A stretch of DNA of 25,678 bases from an uncultured Bacilli bacterium (GCA_944364005.1 CALVVW010000017.1:1-25678); one strand, 5' to 3'; counted from the stretch's first letter, positions 1 through 8,720 are shown. The notes: generated from the letters alone by a model not told the origin. Numbers and translations are program-made.

Positions 1-656
1 TTACCTTCTACTTCAACATATGCTGGTATTCCTGGCCATGTGTCTATATCTAACTCATATCCATCTAAACTATATGTCATTCTTTCTTTTTCCTGATAAC
101 TCTTATAAACAAAACCTAGTGCCTCAAGTAAATTATTTGCTTCGTTTATGTTTGAAACCTCAATTTCAGTTTCTAGCATTTGTTGGATATTTGTTTCATT
201 AGGAGCTAAAATATGTTTTACAGCTATCGTAGTTTTATCATTGGTTTTCCTAACTCTTATCCATTTTTTTTGATTATTATGAAATTTCTTTATGAATTGG
301 ACTAACTTTTTATCCTTTAAATAATTCATTAAATTAGCTTTTGTACATAAACAAGATAGATTATCATAACCAGTAATTCTTGTTAATTCTCTTTTATTGT
401 TTTCGGTTAGAAGATTATCTAATTCAAAAAATAATAATTTCAATTTTTCTATTGCAGTATCATATTTGATCTTACTTTCATTATCATTTAATTGAGTTTT
501 AATATCAATAAATCTACCATATATTGTAGGTAAATCATAAGTATATAGAATTTGTTTTGTTTCACTTTTTAATGTAGCTCCTAATGATTTAATTTTAGTT
601 ATAAATTCAGCTTTATCAATATCTAATATTTTAACTTCTAGTTCCATTTTCTTCAT
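1..656 (-). CDS. CYTH-domain protein (adenylate cyclase class IV / triphosphatase-like), partial
   Basis: The reading frame is open from an ATG at 656 to the left edge of the window without a stop, giving 218 residues with the C-terminus missing. A GGGAG ribosome site lies 9 nt upstream of this ATG, which favours it over the internal ATG at 647. The N-terminus has the CYTH signature ExExK (E5-L-E7-V-K9). Further on are a basic strand KKWIRVRK, a second acidic strand ETEIEV and a terminal motif YELDIDTWPGIPAYVEVEG, all typical of CYTH tunnel-fold enzymes that bind triphosphates with divalent metal. A lysine-rich stretch of roughly 60-80 residues between the first strands and the KKWIRVRK strand makes it longer than a minimal CYTH domain of about 170-180 residues. 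The family includes CyaB-type cyclases, thiamine triphosphatases and inorganic triphosphatases. The sequence does not tell me which activity applies. Confidence 0.8.
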   Translation of the reverse strand, partial: MKKMELEVKILDIDKAEFITKIKSLGATLKSETKQILYTYDLPTIYGRFIDIKTQLNDNESKIKYDTAIEKLKLLFFELDNLLTENNKRELTRITGYDNLSCLCTKANLMNYLKDKKLVQFIKKFHNNQKKWIRVRKTNDKTTIAVKHILAPNETNIQQMLETEIEVSNINEANNLLEALGFVYKSYQEKERMTYSLDGYELDIDTWPGIPAYVEVEG

Positions 657-742
657 TTGCTAATTCTCCCTTTAATTTATACTTTAATTGAATTTCTAAA
701 CATTAGCTGACTATGACTATTTTGGCATCTATATTTATCTAC

Positions 743-771
743 ATTATATCATTAGATGAGAAAAACATTAA
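743..771 (-). promoter_or_regulatory. Promoter of the CYTH gene
   Basis: On the minus strand an extended -10 (TGATATAAT, hexamer at 748-743) precedes the CYTH gene by about 85 nt. The -35 at 771-766 (TTAATG) is poor, so recognition would rest on the extended -10. Nothing else that looks coding is visible in 657-928. Confidence 0.5.
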
Positions 772-928
772 TCAAGATTATCAAAAATTATTTCACTTAA
801 TTAGTTAAAATGGAAATAAGATATTATATTATAAGTTTACGAGATAACCTACAATAAGATTTGTTAAGAAGTATCATTAGTATATAAATTACATCTTAAA
901 ATAAAGATAATTATATTAGATATACAAA

Positions 929-960
929 CAATAATAGAACTCTTAGGAGTTCTATTATTG
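929..960. terminator. 14-bp hairpin, likely terminator of the pcrA operon
   Basis: CAATAATAGAACTC at 929-942 pairs perfectly with 947-960 across a TTAG loop. It lies just beyond the end of the minus-strand gene at 988. The T-tract is short on both strands (ATTTTT on plus, TTTGTAT on minus). It may work in both directions, insulating the pcrA operon from the CYTH gene. Confidence 0.55.
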
Positions 961-987
961 TAGAATTTTTGGCTTTATCCTGCAGAT

Positions 988-1899
988 TTATTTTATTTTC
1001 CATAGATTATTAGGATATTTTCTGTCTTTTATTAATTTATTAATTGCTTGTACTACACTTTCTTTATCTTCTTTATAAGTTACTCCATACCATATGGCAT
1101 TTGTTTTTATCATATCTATTTGTTTTTCTTTTGATTTAATGCAATAATCTAAAACCGTAGGAATTTGGTATTCTGCTTTTTGTAAATGTCCTTTGTTTAT
1201 CTCTAGAAAGTCATCAAATCTTTTTTCTAACACTTGGAAAACATCTAGTGTAAATAATAATAAATTCATAGATACTAAGGTATTTTCTGCCACTTCAATT
1301 TGTTCATTTGTTGCTTCTATTGTGGCAATAATTTTTCCGTTGATACGTTCTACACTTGATTCTCTGATGTTTTCTAGCTTTTCCTCTTTTAATTCACATA
1401 ATCCACGTTTTGCTGAACCATTTGGACTTAATGTGTTGATGATACGATACCCTACCATACCATAGTGATCTTTTGGTATGTTATCTAAATAATCACTTGC
1501 TTTTTGATAGGCATCTCTTCCATAAAAATCATCAGCATTGATTACTGCAAATGGTTCTTTTACTTTTTCTTTCGCACACATAATCGCATGGGCTGTTCCT
1601 AAAGGTTTTTCTCTTTGTTCTATTTCTTTTTTAAATTCTTCTGGTACGTTAGTATTATCTTGGAAGACATATTCTGTTTTTATATATTTTTCTATTCTTT
1701 TTCCTATTGTTTCTTTAAATATTTCATAATTTTCTTCTTTAATAATAAATACTACTTTAGTAAATCCTACGGATTTCGCATCGTAGATAGAATAGTCAAT
1801 GATAAATTCTCCATTTGGTCCTACTGGTTCTATTTGTTTTAATCCTCCAAAACGACTTCCCATACCGGCAGCCATTATTAATAAAGTTTTCTCTTTCAT
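988..1899 (-). CDS. Sugar-nucleotide-type nucleotidyltransferase, copy 2 of a tandem pair
   Basis: This is a predicted nucleotidyltransferase of 303 residues that would transfer a nucleotidyl group from an NTP onto a sugar-phosphate or similar alcohol phosphate. The N-terminus carries the NTP-binding loop LLIMAAGMGSRFGGLKQIEPVGPNGEFI, with the GxGxRxGG..K pattern of the family, and NADDFYGRDAY supplies the metal-binding aspartates. I set the start at the ATG at 1899, not the in-frame ATG at 1911. The GGGAG ribosome site lies at 1905-1909, inside the last two codons of the upstream gene, and spaces correctly only to 1899. The gene then begins 2 nt after the upstream stop, so translation should be coupled. 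It is clearly a paralogue of its neighbour: the first 45 residues are nearly identical, and both end with WYGVTYKEDKE and NLWK/NLWE. The acceptor substrate cannot be read from the sequence. Confidence 0.85.
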   Translation of the reverse strand: MKEKTLLIMAAGMGSRFGGLKQIEPVGPNGEFIIDYSIYDAKSVGFTKVVFIIKEENYEIFKETIGKRIEKYIKTEYVFQDNTNVPEEFKKEIEQREKPLGTAHAIMCAKEKVKEPFAVINADDFYGRDAYQKASDYLDNIPKDHYGMVGYRIINTLSPNGSAKRGLCELKEEKLENIRESSVERINGKIIATIEATNEQIEVAENTLVSMNLLLFTLDVFQVLEKRFDDFLEINKGHLQKAEYQIPTVLDYCIKSKEKQIDMIKTNAIWYGVTYKEDKESVVQAINKLIKDRKYPNNLWKIK

Positions 1900-1901
1900 A
1901 T

Positions 1902-2807
1902 TTACTCCCATAAGTTTTTGTTATATTGTCCTTTTTCTATTAATTTATTAATTGCATTTACTACCATTTCTTTATCTTCTTTATAAGTTACTCCATACCA
2001 TGTTGCATTTGTTTCTAATACATTTACTTTTACTGCTTTTTCTTCTAGAAGTTCATTTAAGACAATGGGAATTAAAAATTCGCAATCATTTAAATTATCT
2101 TTGTTAGTTTCTAAAAATTCTAATATTTTATCTTCTAATATTTTGAAAAGACTTGTTGAAAATAGTAAGAAATTCATAGAAGCAATGGTATCTTTACTTA
2201 CCTTAAATTTTTCCTTTGTCTCTAGTGATTCTCCTTCTACTATTTCACCTTTTAGTGTTACTTTACTTTCTGTTAGTTTAATTAACTCATTATTATCTGT
2301 TACTTCACAAACACCTCTTTTAGCAGAACCATTTGGTGTTAGTGTATTTCCTAAACGATATGCTACTAGACCATATTCATTTTCTTTTATCGTGTCTAGA
2401 TAATTACTAGCTTTTTGATAAGCATCTCTTCCATAGAAATCATCTGCATTAATGATTGCGAATGGTTCGTTTATTTTATCTTTAGCGCAAAGAATAGCAT
2501 GAGCTGTTCCTAATGGTCTAGTTCTGTCTTTTAAAAGTTCTTGATATTCTTCTGGTAAATTATCATTTTTTTGAAATGCATATTGTGTTTCTATCTGTTT
2601 TTCTACTCTTTTACCAATTGTTTCTTTAAATATTTCGTAGTTTTCTTCTTTGATTAAAAATACTACTTTGGTAAAGCCTGCTTGTTTCGCATCATAAATA
2701 GAATAATCAATAATGAACTCTCCATTTGGTCCTACAGGCTCTATTTGTTTTAATCCTCCAAAACGGCTACCCATGCCGGCTGCTAAAATTAATAATGTTT
2801 TTTTCAT
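1902..2807 (-). CDS. Sugar-nucleotide-type nucleotidyltransferase, copy 1 of a tandem pair
   Basis: A 301-residue protein of the same family as its downstream neighbour, with the same NTP loop (AAGMGSRFGGLKQIEPVGPN) and the same metal-site motif INADDFYGRDAYQKA. The two copies diverge mainly between residues 150 and 270, the acceptor-binding half of this fold. This suggests duplication followed by specialisation on different phosphorylated acceptors (inference). AGAAGG precedes the ATG at 2807. The gene starts 14 nt after the stop of the 113-aa gene, so it is the third gene of the pcrA operon. Its last codons, TGG GAG TAA, double as the ribosome site of copy 2. Confidence 0.85.
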   Translation of the reverse strand: MKKTLLILAAGMGSRFGGLKQIEPVGPNGEFIIDYSIYDAKQAGFTKVVFLIKEENYEIFKETIGKRVEKQIETQYAFQKNDNLPEEYQELLKDRTRPLGTAHAILCAKDKINEPFAIINADDFYGRDAYQKASNYLDTIKENEYGLVAYRLGNTLTPNGSAKRGVCEVTDNNELIKLTESKVTLKGEIVEGESLETKEKFKVSKDTIASMNFLLFSTSLFKILEDKILEFLETNKDNLNDCEFLIPIVLNELLEEKAVKVNVLETNATWYGVTYKEDKEMVVNAINKLIEKGQYNKNLWE

Positions 2808-2821
2808 GTTTTTCCTTCTTC

Positions 2822-3163
2822 CTATTTTATGTTGGCCTTTTTATTCTCTGTTTGTAATGTTTCTTCTAAGTCTACTAATGCATTTAAAAAATAATCTCTT
2901 GAAATTTGAGCTACTTGATTATTCATCCCTTTTGTTAGAGTTGCTTGGTACTTTTTACCATTCTTTTCTATTTCTAATATTGCTCCCAATTCTATTTGAT
3001 TTTTTGTAGAGGGTAATATTTTGAAAAAATCTAGTTCTTGTTTTCCTGTTCTTACTTTGGTAGTTGCTCCACCAGTTCTTCTCATGTAGACTCCTACTAG
3101 TTCTTGTTTTTCTGGATTGTGTTCTACAAATAGACGGTAACCTTGATTTATTTTGTCTTCCAT
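2822..3163 (-). CDS. Unrecognised 113-aa protein in the pcrA operon
   Basis: I do not recognise this protein. It is small and soluble, with mixed charge, no signal peptide and no membrane segment. The middle part (residues 20-90) alternates short hydrophobic and charged stretches and looks beta-rich, with a glycine/threonine segment MRRTGGATTKVRTGK around 27-41. The C-terminal third (about 88-113) is predicted helical and charged. An AGGAGG site overlaps the pcrA stop (TAGGAGGAAATATG), so the start at 3163 is secure and translation is likely coupled to the helicase. The context suggests a housekeeping or nucleic-acid role, but nothing in the sequence proves it. Confidence 0.7.
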   Translation of the reverse strand: MEDKINQGYRLFVEHNPEKQELVGVYMRRTGGATTKVRTGKQELDFFKILPSTKNQIELGAILEIEKNGKKYQATLTKGMNNQVAQISRDYFLNALVDLEETLQTENKKANIK

Positions 3164-3171
3164 ATTTCCTC

Positions 3172-5265
3172 CTAGACTTTTGATAACTTTTTATGATTTT
3201 TCATTAACTTTTTAATTCCATGGGGATGTTTAAAAGCAACACTTACTAGTGTATTGGTAACTTCTACTACACGTCCAGTACCAAAAGTTTCGTGATAAAC
3301 ATAATCTCCTACTTGATAATCTACTTCTTCTTCTCTAAACATATCCTCTACTTCAATTTTTTGTTCTTGTTTAGGAAGTTCTTCTTGTACGTTTGTCTCA
3401 ATTAAATCTTTACTAATTTCCCCGATAAAACGACTTACTGGATTTACTTGTTCTTTTCCAAATAATGTTCTTCGTCTGGCATTTACTAAGTGTAGGTCAT
3501 CTTTTGCTCTTGTAATGGCGACATAACAAAGTCTTCTTTCTTCTTCTACTTCACTTGTTTCCATTAGGGAGTTCATATGAGGAAATATTCCTTCTTCCAT
3601 TCCTACGACAAAGACATGGTCAAATTCTAGTCCTTTTACAGAATGTACAGTCATTAAACTGATTCTATTTGGATCATCTTTATATTCTTCCACATCACTA
3701 ATTAGACTAATTTCTAGTAAGAAGTCTTCTAGGGAGATTAGACCTTCTCTTTCTTCAAAAGATTTGGTAATTGATTTAAACTCTTCTAAGTTTTCTAGTC
3801 GAACTTCAGCTTCTAATGTTTTTTCACTTTCCAATTCTTGTCTTAATCCCGATGCGTCTAATACCTTATCAATTAATTCTGTTAATGTCAACTCTTCCGA
3901 TAATGATTTTAGTTGTTCTATCGTCTTTTTGAACTCTAATTCTTTTCCAGAAGTAATTGCTTCATAGATACTTGTTCCTTCTTCGTCAGCTTTTGCAGTT
4001 AAATTTTCTATTGTTTTTAAACCAATTCCTCTTTTTGGTGTATTGATTACTCGTAACAAGCTAACATTATCTTTGGAATTGTGAATTAGTCGTAGATAAG
4101 CTATTAAATCTTTAATTTCTTTTCTTGAATAGAAATAGAAACTACCAATGACACGATATGGCATATTTTCTTTTAACATTTCTTCTTCTAAAACACGTGA
4201 TTGTGCATTTGTTCTATAAAGTACGGCAATATCTTTATACTCTACTTCTTTGTTTCTAAGCTCTTTTATTTTTCTTATTACATACTGTGCTTCATCTTTT
4301 TCATTATATGCTCTATAGTACTTTATTTTTTCTCCTTTTCCACGTGATGTCCAAAGATTTTTATCTTTTCTTTGCTTATTGTTTCTTATTACTTGATTGG
4401 CAGCATCTAGAATGGTACTTGTGGAACGATAGTTTTCTTCTAATAATATCGTTTTTGCATCTTTATAATCTTTTTCAAAGTTTAAGATATTTTTATAATT
4501 TGCTCCACGGAAACTGTAGATACTTTGGGAGTCATCTCCTACACAGGTTATTTTTCTGTTTTTAGCACTAATTAATTTTGATAAAATATATTGTGCTTCA
4601 TTTGTATCTTGGTACTCATCTATTAAAATATATTGATATAAATCTTGGTATTTTTGTAATGTAGAGGGATTTTCTTTAAATAATTTAATTGGTAATAAAA
4701 GTAAATCGTCAAAATCTACAGAATTATTCTTTTTTAATTTATCCTCATATTTTTCATATACTTGATGCATTACTTTTTCATAGTCACTTACTGCATAACG
4801 TTCATAAATTTCTGGTGTCATCATTTCATTTTTACAACTACTTATCTTATTTCTGATTGCTCTAGGGTTATAGATTTTGGGATCATATCCTAAGTCTTTT
4901 ACTATCTTTTTTACGACTGTTAGAGAATCATCACTATCCATGATTACAAAGTTAGAATCATATCCTAGTTTTTCGTAGTTTTCTCTTAGTAGTTTTAAGC
5001 CGAAGCTATGAAAGGTTGAGACTTGTACTTTTTTTGCTAAGTCTCCGATTAATGCATATAATCTATCTTTCATTTCTTTTGCTGCTTTATTGGTAAACGT
5101 AATTGCTAAAACATTATAGGGATGTGCTAGTCCTTCTTCAATAAGGTAGGCAATCTTGGTGGTTAGAGTTTTGGTTTTTCCAGCTCCTGCTCCAGCAATA
5201 ATTAATAATGGTCCGTCATTGTATAGGACTGCTTCTTTTTGTTGTTCATTTAAACTCTCGATCAT
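3172..5265 (-). CDS. pcrA: PcrA/UvrD-type superfamily 1A DNA helicase
   Basis: A 697-residue ATP-dependent 3'-5' DNA helicase acting in repair and in removing proteins from DNA. The SF1A motifs appear in order: Q-motif LNEQQKEAV at the N-terminus; Walker A AGAGAGKT (24-31); DEYQDTNEAQ (motif II); GDDSQSIYSFRGA (motif III); LEENYRS (motif IV); MTVHSVKGLEFDHVFVVG (motif V); and YVAITRAKD (motif VI). The C-terminal 45 residues (VGDYVYHETFGTGRVVEV...) form the Tudor-like domain that binds RNA polymerase in PcrA. It is slightly shorter than typical PcrA (about 720-750) but has all core motifs. In many Bacillota pcrA sits next to ligA; here it is followed instead by a 113-aa gene and two nucleotidyltransferases. 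UvrD is the alternative name, but the Tudor tail and Gram-positive context favour PcrA. Confidence 0.95.
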   Translation of the reverse strand: MIESLNEQQKEAVLYNDGPLLIIAGAGAGKTKTLTTKIAYLIEEGLAHPYNVLAITFTNKAAKEMKDRLYALIGDLAKKVQVSTFHSFGLKLLRENYEKLGYDSNFVIMDSDDSLTVVKKIVKDLGYDPKIYNPRAIRNKISSCKNEMMTPEIYERYAVSDYEKVMHQVYEKYEDKLKKNNSVDFDDLLLLPIKLFKENPSTLQKYQDLYQYILIDEYQDTNEAQYILSKLISAKNRKITCVGDDSQSIYSFRGANYKNILNFEKDYKDAKTILLEENYRSTSTILDAANQVIRNNKQRKDKNLWTSRGKGEKIKYYRAYNEKDEAQYVIRKIKELRNKEVEYKDIAVLYRTNAQSRVLEEEMLKENMPYRVIGSFYFYSRKEIKDLIAYLRLIHNSKDNVSLLRVINTPKRGIGLKTIENLTAKADEEGTSIYEAITSGKELEFKKTIEQLKSLSEELTLTELIDKVLDASGLRQELESEKTLEAEVRLENLEEFKSITKSFEEREGLISLEDFLLEISLISDVEEYKDDPNRISLMTVHSVKGLEFDHVFVVGMEEGIFPHMNSLMETSEVEEERRLCYVAITRAKDDLHLVNARRRTLFGKEQVNPVSRFIGEISKDLIETNVQEELPKQEQKIEVEDMFREEEVDYQVGDYVYHETFGTGRVVEVTNTLVSVAFKHPHGIKKLMKNHKKLSKV

Positions 5266-5287
5266 CTTATACCCTCTTTCTAGAAAT

Positions 5288-5315
5288 ATTATACCTTATT
5301 TTCTATCGTTAGCAA
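5288..5315 (-). promoter_or_regulatory. Promoter of the pcrA operon
   Basis: A perfect TATAAT at 5293-5288 (minus strand) has a TTGCTA -35 at 5315-5310 with a 16-bp spacer. It sits 22 nt upstream of the pcrA ATG, next to the terminator of the preceding operon. Confidence 0.6.
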
Positions 5316-5346
5316 AGAAAAAACACCAGTTGTTTTCTGGTGCTTT
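5313..5346 (-). terminator. Intrinsic terminator of the surface-display operon
   Basis: On the minus strand CACCAG and CTGGTG (outer limits 5342 and 5324) form a 6-bp stem with A-T extensions, followed by TTTTTTC. It begins directly after the stop of the membrane-protein gene at 5346 and borders the pcrA promoter. Confidence 0.75.
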
Positions 5347-6461
5347 TATCTTCTTTGATATAGTTGTGATAAGTTTTCTACTTTTCTTGGTTCTTCTTGT
5401 GTTGATTTTTGAGTTGTATTTTGATGTTGTTTTGATTGGTAAGTTTTTAGAATAGATAATACTCTTTTATAGTCATCTAAAGTTAGTAATCCGTCTAAGA
5501 TATCTAGCTCTTTGCTTCGTTTTTTTGATGGTGCTTTACGTTCTTCTTTAACTGGTACTTGTTTTATTTGTTCTTGTTGTTGATCTTTTAGCATTACATC
5601 TAGAAATTGTGGTTCGGGTGTTAATATTGGATCTGGTATATCGAATAGATAACTATTATCATTTGCGGGCGCTGTATTTTGTTTTTTCTCTATACTTTCT
5701 GGTTTTCTATAGTTATTTTCCTGTACAAAACTTTCTTCTTGTTTTTTGATATTTCCTAAAATCATACTTGGACTATCTATCATTTTTATACTATCAGGAA
5801 TTTTTCTTTTTATTACTGTTTCCGTTTTTACGACTGGTGGAGCGGGTTCTTTTATGATGATTTTTTCTGGTTGCTCTACCTGTTCAGCTTGACTCTTTTG
5901 ATAACTTCTGATTATTTTATATACAATTAGGAATAAAACCCAAATCATAAATATACTACTAGAAAGTTCAATTAGTGCCTGAGCATTTTGATTTTCATAA
6001 ATGGATGTTTGTTCAAAGATATTTAATTTGTTTGTTGTTATGATGTTAATTATTAATACTAATAGATAATGAATTACACAAAAGACCAATGTATTTATCG
6101 TCCTAATCCATTTCGTTACTTTTCTATTGAAAATACTAACTAATAGAATTATGTTCGTTGTTACTATTGCTGCGAAATAGATTGCTAGATTAGGAAAATA
6201 TACAGCAATAAAGAAATTATCCATCATATAATCAAATAGTGAGAATAACTGTTCTCTATAAAATACTAGCGTTACAATTATAATTGATCCATATATTGCA
6301 ATACAGCTAATTTTGCTTACTTTTTTTGTCTTAGTATTGGTTGTTATCATAAGATAGAAAAATACGACAAATAATAAAATAGCTACTGCAAATAATCCTG
6401 AAGATGATGTAACATCACTCAAGACTTTTAATTTATCTAATAGCGATAACTTTGACATCAT
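5346..6461 (-). CDS. Multi-pass membrane protein with long cytoplasmic tail, third gene of the sortase operon
   Basis: I do not recognise the family. The N-terminal half has about five hydrophobic segments (roughly 22-42, 52-68, 88-112, 120-145 and 165-185), followed by a hydrophilic tail of about 180 residues. The tail is rich in Lys, Glu, Gln and Pro (PEKIIIKEPAPPVV, DIPDPILTPEPQ) and ends in a charged helix-prone stretch, DILDGLLTLDDYKRVLSILKTYQSKQ. I prefer the ATG at 6461 (371 aa): a run of seven G on the minus strand, at 6467-6473, acts as ribosome site. A GTG at 6467 would add two residues, and an ATG at 6458 is also possible. It follows the sortase gene by 25 nt and is the last gene before the terminator. 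Co-transcription suggests a role in surface-protein export or display (inference). Confidence 0.7.
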   Translation of the reverse strand: MMSKLSLLDKLKVLSDVTSSSGLFAVAILLFVVFFYLMITTNTKTKKVSKISCIAIYGSIIIVTLVFYREQLFSLFDYMMDNFFIAVYFPNLAIYFAAIVTTNIILLVSIFNRKVTKWIRTINTLVFCVIHYLLVLIINIITTNKLNIFEQTSIYENQNAQALIELSSSIFMIWVLFLIVYKIIRSYQKSQAEQVEQPEKIIIKEPAPPVVKTETVIKRKIPDSIKMIDSPSMILGNIKKQEESFVQENNYRKPESIEKKQNTAPANDNSYLFDIPDPILTPEPQFLDVMLKDQQQEQIKQVPVKEERKAPSKKRSKELDILDGLLTLDDYKRVLSILKTYQSKQHQNTTQKSTQEEPRKVENLSQLYQRR

Positions 6462-6486
6462 CTTCACCCCCCCTACTTCACTCTTT

Positions 6487-7161
6487 TTATTCTGCTTCTA
6501 CACTTTGTAGTTCAGCAATATATACTGTCTGTGTTGTATCATCATTGTTGGTACAAGTTACTAGTGTTAATGTTGTCTTATCATAATTACGATAAATTGC
6601 AATTTTACCAGTTTTTTGTTGTTTATATATGTTGGTAATAGTATAGGTATACTTTTTACCTTTATATGTTACATAAGCAGTATCCCCAGTAGTTAATCGA
6701 TATAACTCGTTGAAAAAAGCTTTCCAACCAGTACCAGAGTGTCCTGCAATAATGAAGTTTCCTTTTTCTACATCCGGATAGTTTGATCCTTCTACTATCA
6801 TAATATTTTTTTCTACATCATTTTCTGTAGAACGTTTATCTACAAAACCTTTTTGTAAGTTAATTTTAGGAATAATTAAGTATCCAATATATTCATCAGT
6901 ATAAGTATCGCTTTCTTCTTCTACTGGTGTTTCTTCTTTCACGTCTGTTGATTCTGTGATTTGATTTGCAATTGCTTCTTTTTCTTTATTTTCTTTGTTT
7001 GATTCATAGAATATATTGGCCATATAATCATAAGCGACAACTTTTTTAGATTGTATGTAATTATATGAAATAAAGAATCCCCCTGTTAGTGTCAGGATGG
7101 CCCCTATTATGGCTACAACACTTGGAGAGATTCTTTTTTTATTATATTTTTGTCTTTGCAT
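6487..7161 (-). CDS. Sortase family transpeptidase with an atypical active-site region
   Basis: A 224-residue membrane-anchored cysteine transpeptidase that should link the adjacent adhesin to the envelope. It has a basic N-terminus, one membrane segment (about residues 15-38), an acidic linker, then the sortase barrel with catalytic His in IIAGHSG (H141) and catalytic Cys in LTLVTCTNN (C203). After the Cys, sortases normally carry an Arg; here the sequence is CTNNDDTTQTVYIAEL, with no Arg or Lys before the C-terminus. The ATG at 7161 lies inside the last codons of the adhesin gene (20-bp overlap). The upstream in-frame TTG at 7200 would extend it by 13 residues deep into that gene, so I prefer 7161. 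One sortase next to one substrate implies a dedicated pair, class C/D-like by context; I cannot fix the class without alignment. Confidence 0.88.
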   Translation of the reverse strand: MQRQKYNKKRISPSVVAIIGAILTLTGGFFISYNYIQSKKVVAYDYMANIFYESNKENKEKEAIANQITESTDVKEETPVEEESDTYTDEYIGYLIIPKINLQKGFVDKRSTENDVEKNIMIVEGSNYPDVEKGNFIIAGHSGTGWKAFFNELYRLTTGDTAYVTYKGKKYTYTITNIYKQQKTGKIAIYRNYDKTTLTLVTCTNNDDTTQTVYIAELQSVEAE

Positions 7162-8665
7162 TCTTTTGTACGAATTTGATGCCGCCAACGATAATTCCAA
7201 GGCCTAAAACCACTAATAATATAGAACTTGCTGCACTTGTATTTGGAACTATTACTTCTGGATAGTTTTCAATAGTAATTTGATGAGATACATGATCTGC
7301 ATCGATTGTAAATGAAATTTTTTCTTCATTTCTCATATATCCAGCTGGTGCTTGCACTTCTTCTACTGTATATGTTCCATCTTTTAAATCAGTCAATACA
7401 TAAGGATCTGTTGTTGAAGTGAATCTTGCTACTTCTTTTCCAGAAGCATCACGTACAACTATTACTGCACCTGCTAATGGATTTCCTGTAGATTTATCTA
7501 TTTTTATAATATTTACTACACGTTCTTTTGCTTCGTTATAGAATTTTACTTTTTGTTCTCTATTATTATCAGTAATTGTAAATTTTACTACTTCTTTGCT
7601 TAAGTCATATCCATCTGGAGCACTTGTCTCTTCTATTGTATATGTTCCATTTGGTAAGTTTTTAATTACATGTCCAGCAGTCGTTGATGTCCATGATGTA
7701 ATTTGTTTACCATTTGCATCTTTTAATACTAATTTGGCACCAGCAATTGCGTTGCCTGTTGCTTTATCAACCTTTACAATTGTAATTTTTGAAGTAGAAA
7801 TATTTAATGTGATTGATGTATTTGCTTTTTCCTCTATTGGAGTAATGATAGCAGGTGTAACATTTTGTTGTGATTGAACTTCTGGTTGATATTCATATGC
7901 TTTATATACTTTACCTGTTCCGCTAATTGTTACTTTAATATCTGTTTTACTTTTAGTTACTTTTGATACTGGAACTTTGACTCTAAATTTTTCATTAGAA
8001 TTAAATGTTGTTTTTGATTTTCCATTGCTATCTACTGCTATTGCGCCATCTGCCCCTGATATAGAAACATTATAAGTACTCATATTTGTAGAACTTACTG
8101 AAATTTCATTAGACACATAATATTTACCATCACTAGCTAATGATAATGTTTTATCAGAAATACTAGCACTGATAGCTGTTTTTTGGTATCCTTGATTTTT
8201 TGCACTTTTAGCTTTTGAAACTAAATCTTTGATGTATGGTCTTAAGTTATAAGGATCTGAACCATTCGTTTTAAATGAATTACCTAGGTTTGTGCCTCCA
8301 GCTGTATCATCTAAATACCACCATAATGCAGTTTGAGTAATATAATAATCCTTTAATCTGTCTCCTGTGAAACTTTTGTTTGGATATCCATTTATCATGA
8401 TGTATGCAACACCTGCATCTAGCTCACCGACTAATTTGGCAGTCGTGTTATTTGCTACAGATTTATGGATATTTAAGCAGTACACATATTCTCCACTTGT
8501 TGTTGTCTTTGTTGAAAAATATACTCCAGCAACATATCCTTTAATTGCTTCTGGATTTCCCAATTGGATTGTTTCTGGTACAGCGTTTACTGTTGTTGTT
8601 AAAGCGCAACAACTAATAACAGCAACAAATAATGCTACCAATACTTTTTTGATTTTCTTTGTCAT
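7142..8665 (-). CDS. Sortase-anchored adhesin with thioester domain and two Cna-B (SpaA-type) repeats
   Basis: A 507-residue surface protein. Residues 1-28 are a signal peptide (KKIKK, hydrophobic core, cleavage likely after VNA). Next comes a TQXA/thioester-type domain: Cys63 in YVYCLN and Gln111 in YITQTALWWYLDD are the expected Cys-Gln thioester pair, which in the family can bond covalently to host ligands. A spacer domain (about 165-285) is followed by two Cna-B domains (about 292-370 and 383-460). Each begins VKVDK/IKIDK and contains EETSAPDGY or EEVQAPAGY, consistent with Lys-Asn isopeptide bonds and the assisting Glu. The tail is a cell-wall sorting signal: VPNTS (473-477) instead of LPXTG, a hydrophobic span, then KNAKTKI. 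GGAGGGGG precedes the ATG. First gene of an operon with its sortase. It could be an adhesin or a minor/basal pilin. Confidence 0.93.
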   Translation of the reverse strand: MTKKIKKVLVALFVAVISCCALTTTVNAVPETIQLGNPEAIKGYVAGVYFSTKTTTSGEYVYCLNIHKSVANNTTAKLVGELDAGVAYIMINGYPNKSFTGDRLKDYYITQTALWWYLDDTAGGTNLGNSFKTNGSDPYNLRPYIKDLVSKAKSAKNQGYQKTAISASISDKTLSLASDGKYYVSNEISVSSTNMSTYNVSISGADGAIAVDSNGKSKTTFNSNEKFRVKVPVSKVTKSKTDIKVTISGTGKVYKAYEYQPEVQSQQNVTPAIITPIEEKANTSITLNISTSKITIVKVDKATGNAIAGAKLVLKDANGKQITSWTSTTAGHVIKNLPNGTYTIEETSAPDGYDLSKEVVKFTITDNNREQKVKFYNEAKERVVNIIKIDKSTGNPLAGAVIVVRDASGKEVARFTSTTDPYVLTDLKDGTYTVEEVQAPAGYMRNEEKISFTIDADHVSHQITIENYPEVIVPNTSAASSILLVVLGLGIIVGGIKFVQKNAKTKI

Positions 8666-8691
8666 CTAAATTCCCCCTCCAATGTGGCTAT

Positions 8692-8720
8692 ATTATACCA
8701 CATGATGCTTTGTTTTTCAA
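8692..8720 (-). promoter_or_regulatory. Strong promoter of the adhesin-sortase operon
   Basis: On the minus strand TTGAAA (8720-8715), a 17-bp spacer and TATAAT (8697-8692) with the extended TGG element. This is close to the sigma-A consensus and ends 27 nt upstream of the adhesin ATG, which has a GGAGGGGG ribosome site. Confidence 0.85.

Noticed and set aside
1193..5455. Plus-strand open frames of 60-110 codons opposite the host genes
   Set aside because: They lie antisense to well-supported genes, have no ribosome sites, and their residue make-up is that of shadow frames.
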